64,000 nucleotides of DNA from Xenopus tropicalis (Eukaryota > Chordata > Amphibia > Anura > Pipidae), in contig NC_030683.2 of assembly GCF_000004195.4 (NCBI RefSeq), positions 73,999,764 to 74,063,763 on the forward strand, in the 5' to 3' direction. Under the pieces are notes generated by a model that was not told the origin of the DNA, made no database searches, and saw only the letters and a list, made by a program, of their open reading frames with translations. The position numbers were made by a program, and so were the translations under genes. Position 1 is the stretch's first letter. The number at the start of each line of letters is the position of its first letter. Shown in pieces: positions 1 to 9,811 of this stretch.

Positions 1-106
1 TAGCTGGCGCCAAATTTTGACCTCTCACCCCAGACCAGCAGATACATGTCAGCCAATCAGGCAGCTCTCCCTCCTGGGCCACCCCCCCCCTTGGACCACT
101 CCCTTC

Positions 107-116
107 CATATATAAA
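107..116 (+). promoter_or_regulatory. TATA box of the hAT element
   Basis: CATATATAAA lies about 30 bp upstream of a plausible transcription start near 140, in a GC/CT-rich stretch with a CCAAT-like box (AGCCAATCAG near 51-60). It is placed to drive the rightward transposase. Inferred from motif and position only. Confidence 0.5.
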
Positions 117-173
117 CCGAAGCCCAGCAGCCATTTTACATTCTGCCTGTGTGTGCTTGAAGAGATAGTGTAG

Positions 174-1290
174 GCAGAGAAGCTGTGATTGATTTGAGGG
201 AGAGTTTAAGTAGGATTTCTGGCTAGTAATCTACTACTGCTCTGTATTTGTGTGGGGATAGGAGCTGTGCATTCATTTGAGGGAGAGTTTAAGTAGGATT
301 TCTGGCTAGTAATCTACTTTCTACTGCTCTGTATTTGTGTGGGGATAGGAGCTGTGCATTCATTTGAGGGAGAGTTTAAGTAGGATTTCTGGCTAGTAAT
401 CTACTTTCTACTGCTCTGTATTTGTGTGGGGATAGGAGCTGTGCATTCATTTGAGGGAGAGTTTAAGTAGGATTTCTGGCTAGTAATCTACTTTCTACTG
501 CTCTGTATTTGTGTGGGGATAGGAGCTGTGCATTCATTTGAGGGAGAGTTTAAGTAGGATTTCTGGCTAGTAATCTACTTTCTACTGCTCTGTATTTGTG
601 TGGGGATAGGAGCTGTGCATTCATTTGAGGGAGAGTTTAAGTAGGATTTCTGGCTAGTAATCTACTTTCTACTGCTCTGTATTTGTGTGGGGATAGGAGC
701 TGTGCATTCATTTGAGGGAGAGTTTAAGTAGGATTTCTGGCTAGTAATCTACTTTCTACTGCTCTGTATTTGTGTGGGGATAGGAGCTGTGCATTCATTT
801 GAGGGAGAGTTTAAGTAGGATTTCTGGCTAGTAATCTACTTTCTACTGCTCTGTATTTGTGTGGGGATAGGAGCTGTGCATTCATTTGAGGAGAGTTTAA
901 GTAGGATTTCTGGATAGTAATCTACTTTCTACTGCTCTGTATTTGTGTGGGGATAGGAGCTGTGCATTCATTTGAGGGAGAGTTTAAGTAGGATTTCTGG
1001 CTAGTAATCTACTTTCTACTGCTCTGTATTTGTGTGGGGATAGGAGCTGTGCATTCATTTGAGGGAGAGTTTAAGTAGGATTTCTGGCTAGTAATCTACT
1101 TTCTACTGCTCTGTATTTGTGTGGGGATAGGAGCTGTGCATTCATTTGAGGGAGAGTTTAAGTAGGATTTCTGGATAGTAATCTACTTTCTACTGCTCTG
1201 TATTTGTGTGGGGATAGGAGCTGTGCATTCATTTGAGGGAGAGTTTAAGTAGGATTTCTGGCTAGTAATCTACTTTCTACTGCTCTGTAT
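174..1290. repeat. Minisatellite, 87-bp unit, about 12.7 copies
   Basis: Successive occurrences of GGAGCTGTGC fall at 261, 348, 435 and so on, an exact 87-bp spacing. Copies are nearly identical; the first is more diverged, one lacks a G (about 889) and two carry a GGATAG variant. The array sits in the untranslated leader of the hAT element. No coding function is visible. Confidence 0.9.
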
Positions 1291-1297
1291 TTTTTGT

Positions 1298-2360
1298 CTA
1301 AATAACAATTTGTCTAAATAACAATAATAATTCCGTGTCCAGAAACATCACTTGAGTGACGGTTTTCCACCAGCAATAATATATTCCGTATCCACTACTG
1401 TATACGTTGCCCTTGCAGGCCTTGTTGCCCGGTGTCTGCAACCAAGTGCCACCTAGCTGTGTGATCTTTTTCACAATTTGTCTAAATAACAATAATAATT
1501 CTGTGTCCAGAAACATCACCTGAGTGACGGTTTTCCACCAGCAATAAAATATTCCGTATCCACTACTGTATACGTTGCCCTTGCAGGCCTTGTTGCCCGG
1601 TGTCTGCAACCAAGTGCCACCTAGCTGTGTGATCTTTTTCACAATTTGTCTAAATAACAATAATAATTCCGTGTCCAGAAACATCACTTGAGTGACGGTT
1701 TTCCACCAGCAATAATATATTCCGTATCCACTACTGTATACGTTGCCCTTGCAGGCCTTGTTGCCGGTGTCTGCAACCAAGTGCCACCTAGCTGTGTGAT
1801 CTTTTTCACAATTTGTCTAAATAACAATAATAATTCTGTGTCCAGAAACATCACCTGAGTGACGGTTTTCCACCAGCAATAAAATATTCCGTATCCACTA
1901 CTGTATACGTTGCCCTTGCAGGCCTTGTTGCCCGGTGTCTGCAACCAAGTGCCACCTAGCTGTGTGATCTTTTTCACAATTTGTCTAAATAACAATAATA
2001 ATTCCGTGTCCAGAAACATCACTTGAGTGACGGTTTTCCACCAGCAATAATATATTCCGTATCCACTACTGTATACGTTGCCCTTGCAGGCCTTGTTGCC
2101 CGGTGTCTGCAACCAAGTGCCACCTAGCTGTGTGATCTTTTTCACAATTTGTCTAAATAACAATAATAATTCCGTGTCCAGAAACATCACTTGAGTGACG
2201 GTTTTCCACCAGCAATAATATATTCCGTATCCACTACTGTATACGTTGCCCTTGCAGGCCTTGTTGCCCGGTGTCTGCAACCAAGTGCCACCTAGCTGTG
2301 TGAGCTTTTTCACAATTTGTCTAAATAACAATAATAATTCCGTGTCCAGAAACATCACCC
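1298..2360. repeat. Minisatellite, 168-bp unit, about 6.3 copies
   Basis: CACAATTTGTCTAAATAAC recurs at 1472, 1640, 1807, 1975, 2143 and 2311, a 168-bp period with one unit a base short. It follows the 87-bp array directly and ends about 35 bp before the transposase start codon. Because 168 is a multiple of three, the antisense strand stays open across copies and makes long but meaningless reading frames. Confidence 0.9.
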
Positions 2361-2391
2361 AAGTTGTTGTTGTTTTGTAAAAGTAAAAAAA

Positions 2392-3669
2392 ATGCCAGGC
2401 AAAGGCAGGCCGCCACGCAGAGGCACTAGGGGCCGTGCTGCTATGATATCCTGTGGCCCTAGGAAATTGCCCAGTGTTCCGAAGGCACTTACCCTGAACT
2501 CCCAAAATGCTGAAGAGGTAGTTGACTGGCTTACACAGCACACCCCATCCTCTACCGTTTCTAACTTTGCCACAACATCCTCATCCTCCTCTGCTATGGA
2601 CACCCCACCTACCACTTCCTCCACCACCGCCGCCCCTTCTTCACTGGAGTCAGAGGAGTTATTTACTCATGAGTTTGTTGAAATGAGTGATGCGCAACCA
2701 TTATTGCCAGAAGAAGATGAAGGAGATGAGGACGTTACACCAGATATAACTCAGGCAGGCAACACAACAGAGATGGACATAAGGTGTGATGAGGTCCCCG
2801 CTGCTGCTGTCTTCTGTGAGCTGTCAGAAGAAATTGATGCATCTGAGGAGAATGATGATGAGGAGAGTGATATTTTGTGGGTGCCCACAAGAAGAGAGCA
2901 AGAGGAGGATAGTTCAGATGGAGAGACGGAGAGTCAGAGAGGCAGGAGGAGATTAAGACTTAGAAGAAGCAGGGACAGCTCCCAGGGAACAGTAGGGCAA
3001 CAACATGAATCGGCACCTGTGGTCAGCCAGCCAACGTACCCGCCAACTTCTACTGTTACTGCTAGAAAGCCCACATCAAAAGGCTCAGCAGTGTGGCATT
3101 TTTTTAATGTGTGTGCCTCTGACAAAAGCGCTGTAATTTGCAATGAGTGCAGTCAGAAACTGAGTCTTGGGAAGCCCAACACCCACTTAGGTACAACTGC
3201 TATGCGAAGGCACATGAACGCCAAACACAAAGCACTATGGGAGCAACACCTCAAAGGCAGCAGCCAAACGCTAAGCCACCCTCCTTCTGCTCCAGCATCT
3301 TACTGCTCTACCTCTGCTGTCCTTGACCCGTCTCAACCACCCTCCACTCCGCCTTCCAGTTCCTGCTCATCTGCCCCCAGCCAAGTTTCTGTGAGGGCCA
3401 TGTTTGAGCGTAAGAAACCAATGCCTCCGAGTCATCCCCTTGCCCGGCGTCTGACAGCTGGATTGTCTGCACTCTTAGCCCGCCAGCTTTTACCATACCA
3501 GCTGGTGGACTCTGAGGCTTTCCACCAATTTGTAGCAATTGGGACACCGCAGTGGAAGGTACCCAGCCGCAATTTTTTTCACAGAAGGGAATACCACACC
3601 TGTACCAGCATGTGCAGAGCCAAATCACCGCATCTCTGTCATTTAGTGTTGGGGCAAAGGTCCATATGA
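2392..3669 (+). pseudogene. hAT transposase, N-terminal part (BED zinc finger), frameshifted
   Basis: The first frame of the hAT transposase runs 425 codons from ATG at 2392. Residues about 1-200 are acidic and Ser/Thr-rich and probably disordered. A BED-type zinc finger follows at about residues 230-285 (aromatic W-x-F-F, CNEC pair, then H and H in RRHMNAKH), the expected DNA-binding module of ZBED/hAT transposases. After that comes a Ser/Pro linker and the start of the catalytic region. Homology to the downstream frame switches at a run of seven T (3573-3579), so the last 30 or so residues here are out of frame. The break is consistent with loss of one base. The start is the first ATG after the 168-bp array. 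Confidence 0.8.
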
Positions 3670-5603
3670 CTACTGACACATGGTCCTCCAAGCATGGTCA
3701 GGGCAGGTATGTCACCTACACTGCCCACTGGGTGAACCTGGCGATGGCTGGGAAGCAGGGAATGCGTGGTTCAACAACAGTGGAGTTGGTGTCACCGCCA
3801 CGGGTTGCATGCGGGTCTGCCACCACCTCTACTCCTCCTTTGCTGTCTAACTCATCTTCTAAGTCGTCTTCTAACTCGTCTTCTAACTTGGCTTCTTCCT
3901 CGGCTTCTTCCTCCTCTGCTGCTGTGTCCTCCTCCACACCTGTGCACCCCCAGCTCCACATAGGCTATTCGACGTGCCAGGTACGCCGTTGTCATGCTGT
4001 CTTGGGCATGACGTGCCTGGAAAGTAGAAACCATACCGGATCTGTACTCCTGTCATCTCTGCACTCACAGGCCGATCGGTGGCTGACCCCACACCAACTG
4101 AAAATTGGAAAAGTGGTGTGTGACAACGGAAGCAATCTGTTGGCAGCACTGAGACTGGGCAATTTAACACATGTGCCCTGCATGGCACATGTTTTAAATT
4201 TGATAGTCCAACGGTTTGTCTCGAAGTACCCAGGATTGCAGGACATTCTCAGGCAGTCCAGGAAGGTGTCTGGCCATTTCAGACGTTCCTACACAGCCAT
4301 GGCACGCCTTGCTGACATTCAGCGGCGGCACAACTTGCCAGTCAGGCGTTTAATTTGCGACAGCCAGACTCGCTGGAATTCAACGCTCCTCATGTTTGAA
4401 CGTCTGCTGCAACAACAAAGAGCCATCAATGAATACCTATTTGAACTGGGTGGTAGGACTGGATCTGCAGAGCTGGGGATTTTTTTCCCCCGTTACTGGG
4501 TGCTTATGCGCGATGCCTGCAGGCTGATGCGCCCTTTTGACGAGGTCACAAATATGGTTAGTCGCACTGAAGGCACCATCAGCGACCTAATACCCTTTGC
4601 TTTTTTTCTTGAGCGTGCCGTGCGACGAGTGACAGATGACGCTGTAGACCAGCGTGACCAAGAGCCTGATTTCTGGGAGGAATCACCAGAACGTTCCCAG
4701 GCACCTGCTGCAACGCAGGGAGAGGTGTCAGAAGCGGAGTCAGAGGAGGAAGGTGGCTTTGTGGAGGCAGAAGACCAACAGGAGCAGGCTTCCCAGGGGG
4801 CTTGTGGTCACCTTTTGTGGAGCCCTGGTCTTGTACGTGGCTGGGGGGAGGAGACGGTGGTGGATGAGGACGTAGTCCTTGATAACGAGGAAGGGGAGAT
4901 GGATACCTCTGCATCCAACCTTGTGAGAATGGGGTCTTTCATGCTGTCATGCCTGTTGAAGGACCCCCGTATCATAAGGCTTAAGGAGAAGGACCTGTAC
5001 TGGGTGGCAATGCTACTAGACCCTTGTTACAAGCATAAAGTGGCAGAAATGTTACCAACGTACCAGAAGTCCGAAAGGATGCTGCATTTCCAAACCAGCC
5101 TGCAAAACATGTTGTACAATTCTTTTAAGGGTGATGTCACTCCACATTCCAGGGGCAGAGGTGCCGGTAATCCTCCCACGAGCACGAGCACACCTGCAAG
5201 GACAATGCACTTTGGCCACTCTGTAACGTCAGACATGCAAAGTTTTTTCAGTCCAAGGCAGCGCCAGGACCCTTCTGGATCCACCCTCAGAGAACGCCTC
5301 GACCGGCAGGTAGCGGACTACCTGGCATTAACTGCAGATATTGACACTCTGAGGAGCGATGAACCCCTGGACTACTGGGTGCGCAGGCTTGATCTGTGGC
5401 CAGAGCTGTCACAATTTGCCATAAATCTGTTGTCTTGCCCTGCCTCAAGTGTCCTCTCAGAAAGGACCTTTAGTGCAGCAGGAGGGATTGTAACTGAGAA
5501 GAGAACTCGCCTAGGTCACAAAAGTGTTGATTACCTGACCTTTATTAAAATGAATGAGGCATGGATCTCGGAGGGTTACTGCACGCCGGAAGACTTGTTC
5601 TGA
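3552..5603 (+). pseudogene. hAT transposase, catalytic and dimerisation part
   Basis: This frame overlaps the previous one by 118 bp and carries the rest of the transposase. Its first residues up to the T-run are out-of-frame sequence. Visible: the first acidic block (TTDTWSS), the second (CDNGSN), the conserved CMAHVLNL Cys/His motif, a long acidic insertion, and a C-terminal hAT dimerisation region with PASSVLSERTFSAAGG. The end at 5603 fits a full-length C-terminus. hAT transposases cut and paste their element through an RNase H-like fold in the nucleus. Apart from the frameshift the domain content looks complete. It could also be a domesticated ZBED-like gene, but the flanking transposon structure argues against that. 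Confidence 0.85.
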
Positions 5604-5699
5604 CTGCCCATGCAGCTGTCCTTCTCTGCACGCCGCTTGACACCACACACAGCTGTCCTTTAGCGTCCTCCTCCACCACCTTACAAACTAGGGTGCAAA

Positions 5700-6245
5700 T
5701 CCTTCTGTGCTTGTCACCCTATCTGAGTTCTTTGAAAGGGTTTGGCTGGGGCATGGTTATGATACCATCTAGCTTTGATGTTTTTAATGTCTTCTGTGCT
5801 TGTCACCCTATCTGAGTTCTTTGAAAGGGTTTGGCTGGGGCATGGTTATGATACCATCTAGCTTTGATGTTTTTAATGTCTTCTGTGCTTGTCACCCTAT
5901 CTGAGTTCTTTGAAAGGGTTTGGCTGGGGCATGGTTATGATACCATCTAGCTTTGATGTTTTTAATGTCTTCTGTGCTTGTTGTCACCCTATCTGAGTTC
6001 TTTGAAAGGGTTTGACTGGGGCATGGTTATGATACCATCTAGCTTTGATGTTTTTAATGTCTTCTGTGCTTGTCACCCTATCTGAGTTCTTTGAAAGGGT
6101 TTGGCTGGGGCATGGTTATGATACCATCTAGCTTTGATGTTTTTAATGTCTTCTGTGCTTGTTGTCACCCTATCTTAGTTCTTTGAAAGGGTTTGCCTGG
6201 GGCATGGTTATGATACCATCTATCTAAGATATTTTTTCTGTCCTC
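5700..6245. repeat. Minisatellite, 89-bp unit, about 6 copies
   Basis: CTTCTGTGCTTG recurs at 5702, 5791, 5880, 5969, 6061 and 6150, giving 89-bp steps and one 92-bp step (a TTG insertion). It begins about 100 bp after the transposase stop, in the 3' untranslated part of the hAT element. It is unrelated in sequence to the two 5' arrays. Confidence 0.9.
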
Positions 6246-6889
6246 TGTGCTTCAGTGGCTGCAACAAAAAAACCATAATTTTTTAGGAATGTACACATTC
6301 CTGATTTTTCAGGGTTCTGCAACTGCAGCAAAATCGTATCTTTTATGGTCACCACAGGTGATCGAAAAGGTAGGACAAACCTGGGCCCACACTGCAGAAT
6401 CAGTGTTTTTTGGTTCACGTTACTGTACATTGAATTACCTCTGCCTGACCATGCGCGTGCGCACAAGCACGGTGACTGCTAAACACACCACTACAGAAAT
6501 ATTCCCACCGACGGGACGAACGTCCTGGAGGTGACAAGCAACTAGTAAAAACTAATATTCGCACACTTGACAGTATCATTAAAGCTTTTTGCGTTTTTTT
6601 TCGTTGCAGTAAACGCGGCGTTTTGTCTTTGCGTGTGAACCGGCCGTAACCTTTACACGACTTGATTGGAATGTAGATGCCGGACTTTTTAAAGCAGTTT
6701 ATTACATAAGTTTAGGAATGTAGTGTGTTTTCTCCCCTTAACAGCACAAAACGCAACGCTGTGTCAACAACGTATTTTTCAGAGAAATTTTTGCCCTTGA
6801 TGCCCCTCCTGCATGCCACTGTCCAGGTCATGGCACCCTTTAAACAACTTTAAAATCAGTTTTCTGGCCAGAGATGGCTTTTCTAGGTT

Positions 6890-7010
6890 TTAAAGTTCGC
6901 CTTCCCATTGAAGTCTATGGGGTTCGCAAAGTTCGCGAACGTTCGCACTTTCCGACGAAAGTTCGCGAACGGGTTCGCGAACATTTTTTTTTAGGTTCGC
7001 TACATCCCTA
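6890..7010 (+). repeat. hAT right end with TTCGCGAAC subterminal palindromes
   Basis: At least five GTTCGC/TTCGCGAAC motifs lie within 90 bp of the right terminus, ending in GGTTCGCTACATCCCTA. Clustered short palindromes next to a hAT terminus are usually transposase-binding sites; that role is inferred here. Confidence 0.6.
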
Positions 7011-7303
7011 ATCATGATTGTGTTAACAGTGAACAATGAGCTGACCAGTTAGCAACATTAAAAAAGCCATACAGGGACGAAAAAAAAGCTGCTGACTCAA
7101 CAGCTTATCGGCCCATTTAATGTATATGGAAGGTCATCTGCCTAAAAGATATATAGCTGAAATATTCAGATATCTATTGGGCAGGTTTGAAAACCCCATT
7201 GGCAAGGACCACATTGATGCAGTCCTCATCTGGTAGGCCTCTGGATGATCCCGTTATTGGCCCAAGGCAAATGCTTTGATCAGCCAAAATAAGTAGAAAC
7301 ATT
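7011..7303. other. Unique-looking spacer
   Basis: Between the hAT right end and the Penelope-like element I see no gene. A stretch near 7100-7215 resembles decayed MITE sequence (cagcttatcggccc..., gatctattgggcaggttt) of the same type as the GGTGGCCATACAC elements further on. Confidence 0.3.
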
Positions 7304-7350
7304 TATCTAGTATAAATAAATTTAAAGCAACTGGACTTGTTTGGTAATCA

Positions 7351-7394
7351 TTGAAGATGTTTCACTACTCATCCGAGCAGCTTCTTCAGTTCAA
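7351..7394 (-). ncRNA. Hammerhead-ribozyme-like fold, left end of Penelope-like element
   Basis: On the minus strand: stem I TTGAA/TTCAA, core CTGAAGA plus one extra A, stem II GCTGCTC/GAGTAGT with loop GGAT, then GAAAC and ATC (GTC in the other copy). This is the type I hammerhead order with a minimal stem III. Hammerheads are known in Penelope-like elements. The A at the GTC position may impair cleavage. Recognised by eye only. Confidence 0.5.
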
Positions 7395-7527
7395 CTGACT
7401 GGTATGGGAAGTCCTTAGCATATATACACTTCCACTAAACCAATCACAATGGCACTTTGTAACTCTTCAGAAAGGTGACATCTGAAACTCACAGAGGTGT
7501 GAATGCTGTGGAGTTACTTTGAAAGGA

Positions 7528-8046
7528 TTACCAAAGTATCACGCAACTCTTCAAACAGGTGTTGCATGAATGGATGTGTGAAGAGTTCTGAAACTGCTGG
7601 GGTACAGATGTTAGAACAGCATTGTATGTAGCAGACAGATGGTGTTGAAGTCCCCCGCCTCTATTTAGGGATGGTTTCTCCACTTTGACATGAATGGCCT
7701 CTTTTACACCTCTTTCAAACCAGCGGTCTTCTTTGTCCAAAATTTGGACGTTGCTATTTTCAAAGGAGTGTCCCTTGTCTTTTAGGTGTAGAAATACAGC
7801 AGAGTCCTGGCCTGTAGTGTTCGCCCTCCTATGCTGAGCCATTCGCTTGGAGAGCAGTTGCTTTGTCTCACCAATGTAATAGTCTGTGCACTCCTCGCTA
7901 CACTGGACTGCGTATACAACATTGCTTTGTTTTTCCTTTGGTGTTGGATCCTTTGGGTGTACAAGTTTTTGTCTCAGTGTGTTGCTAGGTTTGAAAAACA
8001 CAGGGATGTGGTGTTTGTTGAAAATTCTCCTGAGTTTCTCCGACAC
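7528..8046 (-). pseudogene. Penelope-like GIY-YIG endonuclease domain
   Basis: A 172-codon frame holds the C-terminal part of the element: a linker (KLRRIFNKHHIPVFFKPSNTL), a Cys-containing motif (VVYAVQCSEEC) and the GIY-YIG signature with DYYIGET and the downstream RMAQHRR. It then continues to a region typical of the family. GIY-YIG nucleases nick target DNA to prime reverse transcription. It is joined to the reverse-transcriptase frame by a frameshift near 8060 (AGAGAGAAGG). Confidence 0.8.
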
Positions 8047-8244
8047 TCCTGCTACATATGGGATGACTATATTGCGCCTTCTCTCTGCCTCCTTTTGGTG
8101 TTCCTGTTGGGCTTAGTTGCTCTTGTTTTGACAAAAGCCCAGTCTGGGTAGCCACAAGCTTTCAGTGCTCCTCTGAGATGTTTACATTCCTTGTCCTTGG
8201 ACTCTGTATCAGTTGTCACACTTTCCGCCCTGTGGTGTAGAGTT

Positions 8245-8478
8245 CTAATGACACCCAGTTTGTGTTCCAGTGGATGGTGGGAACAACAGATATTGATCCG
8301 TGTGAGTGGGTTTCCTGTATACTTCTGTTTTCAAGATACCCCCCTCTTGAATGGATATCAAACAGTCCAAAAAAGCAAGTTTGTTCTCATGGACATCCTC
8401 CCTTGTGAACTTGATGTTGTTGTCCACTGAGTTAATGTGTTCTGAAAAGGCCGCCACTTCGTTGGATCTGATTTTAAC
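8245..8478 (-). pseudogene. Penelope-like reverse transcriptase, thumb region fragment
   Basis: In the same frame as the upstream part, past the TAG, the sequence reads on with VKIRSNEV, a block ENKLAFLDCLI and TEVYRKPTHTDQYLLF, the conserved post-YVDD region of Penelope reverse transcriptases. The frame is lost near 8280, after which matching coding sequence resumes in another frame down to about 8070. The nonsense codon plus these shifts indicate an old copy. Confidence 0.75.
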
Positions 8479-9471
8479 CTACATGTCATCTACATACCTG
8501 AACCAGTGACTTGGTGTTGTTCCATTGAATGTGAGTAGGGCCTTCCTTTCCACTTCCTCCATATACAAGTTTGCTACAATGGGAGAAACTGGTGAACCCA
8601 TTGCACAGCCATGTTTTTGCCTGTAAAATTGGTCCTTGTATTTGAAGTATGTGGTGTTAAGGCACAAATCTAACAATAAACATACTTGGTTGGGACTGAG
8701 TTTTGTTCTGCTGCTGAGGGTGTTATCTTTCTGCAGTCGATTTCTTACAGTCTCAGTAGCCTCTGTGGTAGGTATACATGTGAACAGTGAAGTGACATCA
8801 TATGATACCATAGTTTCTTCTGCCTCTAGTTTAACTCCTTGAATCTTGGTGACAAACTCTTTGGCATTTTGGATATGATGCACTGTTTTACCTACCAATG
8901 GGGCTAAGATGTTGGCCAAGTATTTTGCAATGCTGTAAGTCACTGAATTGATGCTGCTGACAATAGGCCTGAGTGGTGCTCCATCTTTATGTATCTTGGG
9001 GAGTCCATATAAGCATGGTGTAGCTTCTCTGGGGTACAGGCGGTGGTGTAAAGCTCGATCAATTGCTTCCTCATTTTCAAGTTGTTGTAGGCAATCTATC
9101 ACCTTTTTCTTGTAACTGCTGCTTGGGTCTCTCCTTAAAGGTTCATATGTATTGCTATCACTCAGTAGCGAGGTCATTTTGCAGTGATAGTCAGTTGTGT
9201 TTAGCACAACTGTGCATCGCCCTTTATCTGCTGGCAGGATGGTGATGTTCGGGTCCTTACTAAGAGATGTGAGAGCTCTCCTTTCTTGTGTAGTAAGGTT
9301 AGAGGGGGGTGCTCTGGCACTTGACAATGCAGCTGACACTTTTAGTCTGAGTTGTTCTGCTTCCTTCACCTTTATATGGTTGTTATTGATGGCAGATCCT
9401 GTGGCTGGGATGAGCTCAACCACTGGGATGTGTTGTGGTGTCACTGCATAGTTTAGCCCCTTGGCTAGCAC
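8479..9471 (-). pseudogene. Penelope-like reverse transcriptase (fingers and palm)
   Basis: 330 codons with reverse-transcriptase blocks: LPADKGR, LYGLPKIHKDGAPLRPIVS, MVSYDVTSLFT, CAMGSPVSPIVANLYME and the catalytic YVDD. The frame ends at a TAG (8479-8481) right after YVDDM, where relatives usually have Trp (DD-x-W-V-K), so it looks like a TGG-to-TAG change. In-frame coding continues below 8479. The frame is also open for some distance above the first Met (through a KDTWVKNQSDRVLT-like stretch at about 9480-9530), so the annotated Met is not the real start. The enzyme would copy element RNA into DNA by target priming. Confidence 0.85.
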
Positions 9472-9723
9472 GTCCTTTTCTGGCTGAGTAAGTACCCTGT
9501 CTGATTGGTTCTTAACCCATGTATCTTTGGTGTTCTTGGATGTCTCATCTTTCTGCCTCCAGTTCTTCTGTCCTTTTCAAACCGCTGCTACGTGACAGTA
9601 AGCTGGTGAACTTGCTTATTTGCCTCTCCTTACTCTTAATGTGTTGGGCCATCAGTCACATAGTGCCATTGTGATTGGATTAGTGGAAGAGTATATATGC
9701 TGAGGACTTCCCATACCAGTCAG

Positions 9724-9768
9724 TTGAACTGAAGAAAGCTGCTCGGATGAGTAGTGAAACGTCTTCAA
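9724..9768 (+). ncRNA. Hammerhead-ribozyme-like fold, right end of Penelope-like element
   Basis: Inverted copy of the left-end module: TTGAA, CTGAAGA with two extra A, stem II GCTGCTC/GAGTAGT, GAAAC, GTC, TTCAA. It keeps GTC. The module lies antisense to the reverse transcriptase here because the element ends are inverted. Confidence 0.5.
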
Positions 9769-9811
9769 TGATTACAAGTCCAGTTGCTTTAAATTTATTT
9801 ATACTAGATAT

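Larger units (their letters stand above)
1..7010 (+). mobile_element. hAT (ZBED-type) DNA transposon, left end off-window
   Basis: A single hAT element seems to fill the first 7 kb. It has a TATA-type promoter near 107, tandem arrays, a transposase with a BED zinc finger and a C-terminal hAT dimerisation region, and a right terminus at 7010. Read inward, that terminus starts TAGGGATGTAGCGAACC, a form typical of hAT ends. The next 8 bases (ATCATGAT) could be one copy of the target duplication, but the left end is outside the window so this cannot be tested. The transposase reading frame is broken once, so this copy is probably not autonomous. I infer that everything between promoter and right end belongs to one element; nested insertions are possible. 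Confidence 0.75.
7304..9811 (-). mobile_element. Penelope-like retroelement (Neptune-like), degenerate
   Basis: A 2.5-kb element with about 155-bp inverted ends (7304-7460 against 9656-9811, from TATCTAGTAT inward) encodes, on the minus strand, a reverse transcriptase followed by a GIY-YIG endonuclease. That pairing is the hallmark of Penelope-like elements. The coding region has one nonsense codon after YVDDM and at least two frameshifts, so it is inactive. Both ends contain hammerhead-like folds, which are known from this class. Assignment to the Neptune group is from general resemblance and less certain than the class. Confidence 0.85.

Noticed and set aside
1298..2541. Long antisense open frames of 160 and 285 codons with repeated blocks (GGTWLQTPGNKACKGNVYSS)
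   Set aside because: They run through the 168-bp tandem array. The unit is a multiple of three, so a frame open in one unit is open in all. One unit short by a base shifts it, and there is no protein-like composition.
7831..9451. Plus-strand open frames across the Penelope-like region
   Set aside because: They are antisense shadows of the reverse-transcriptase and GIY-YIG coding sequence.
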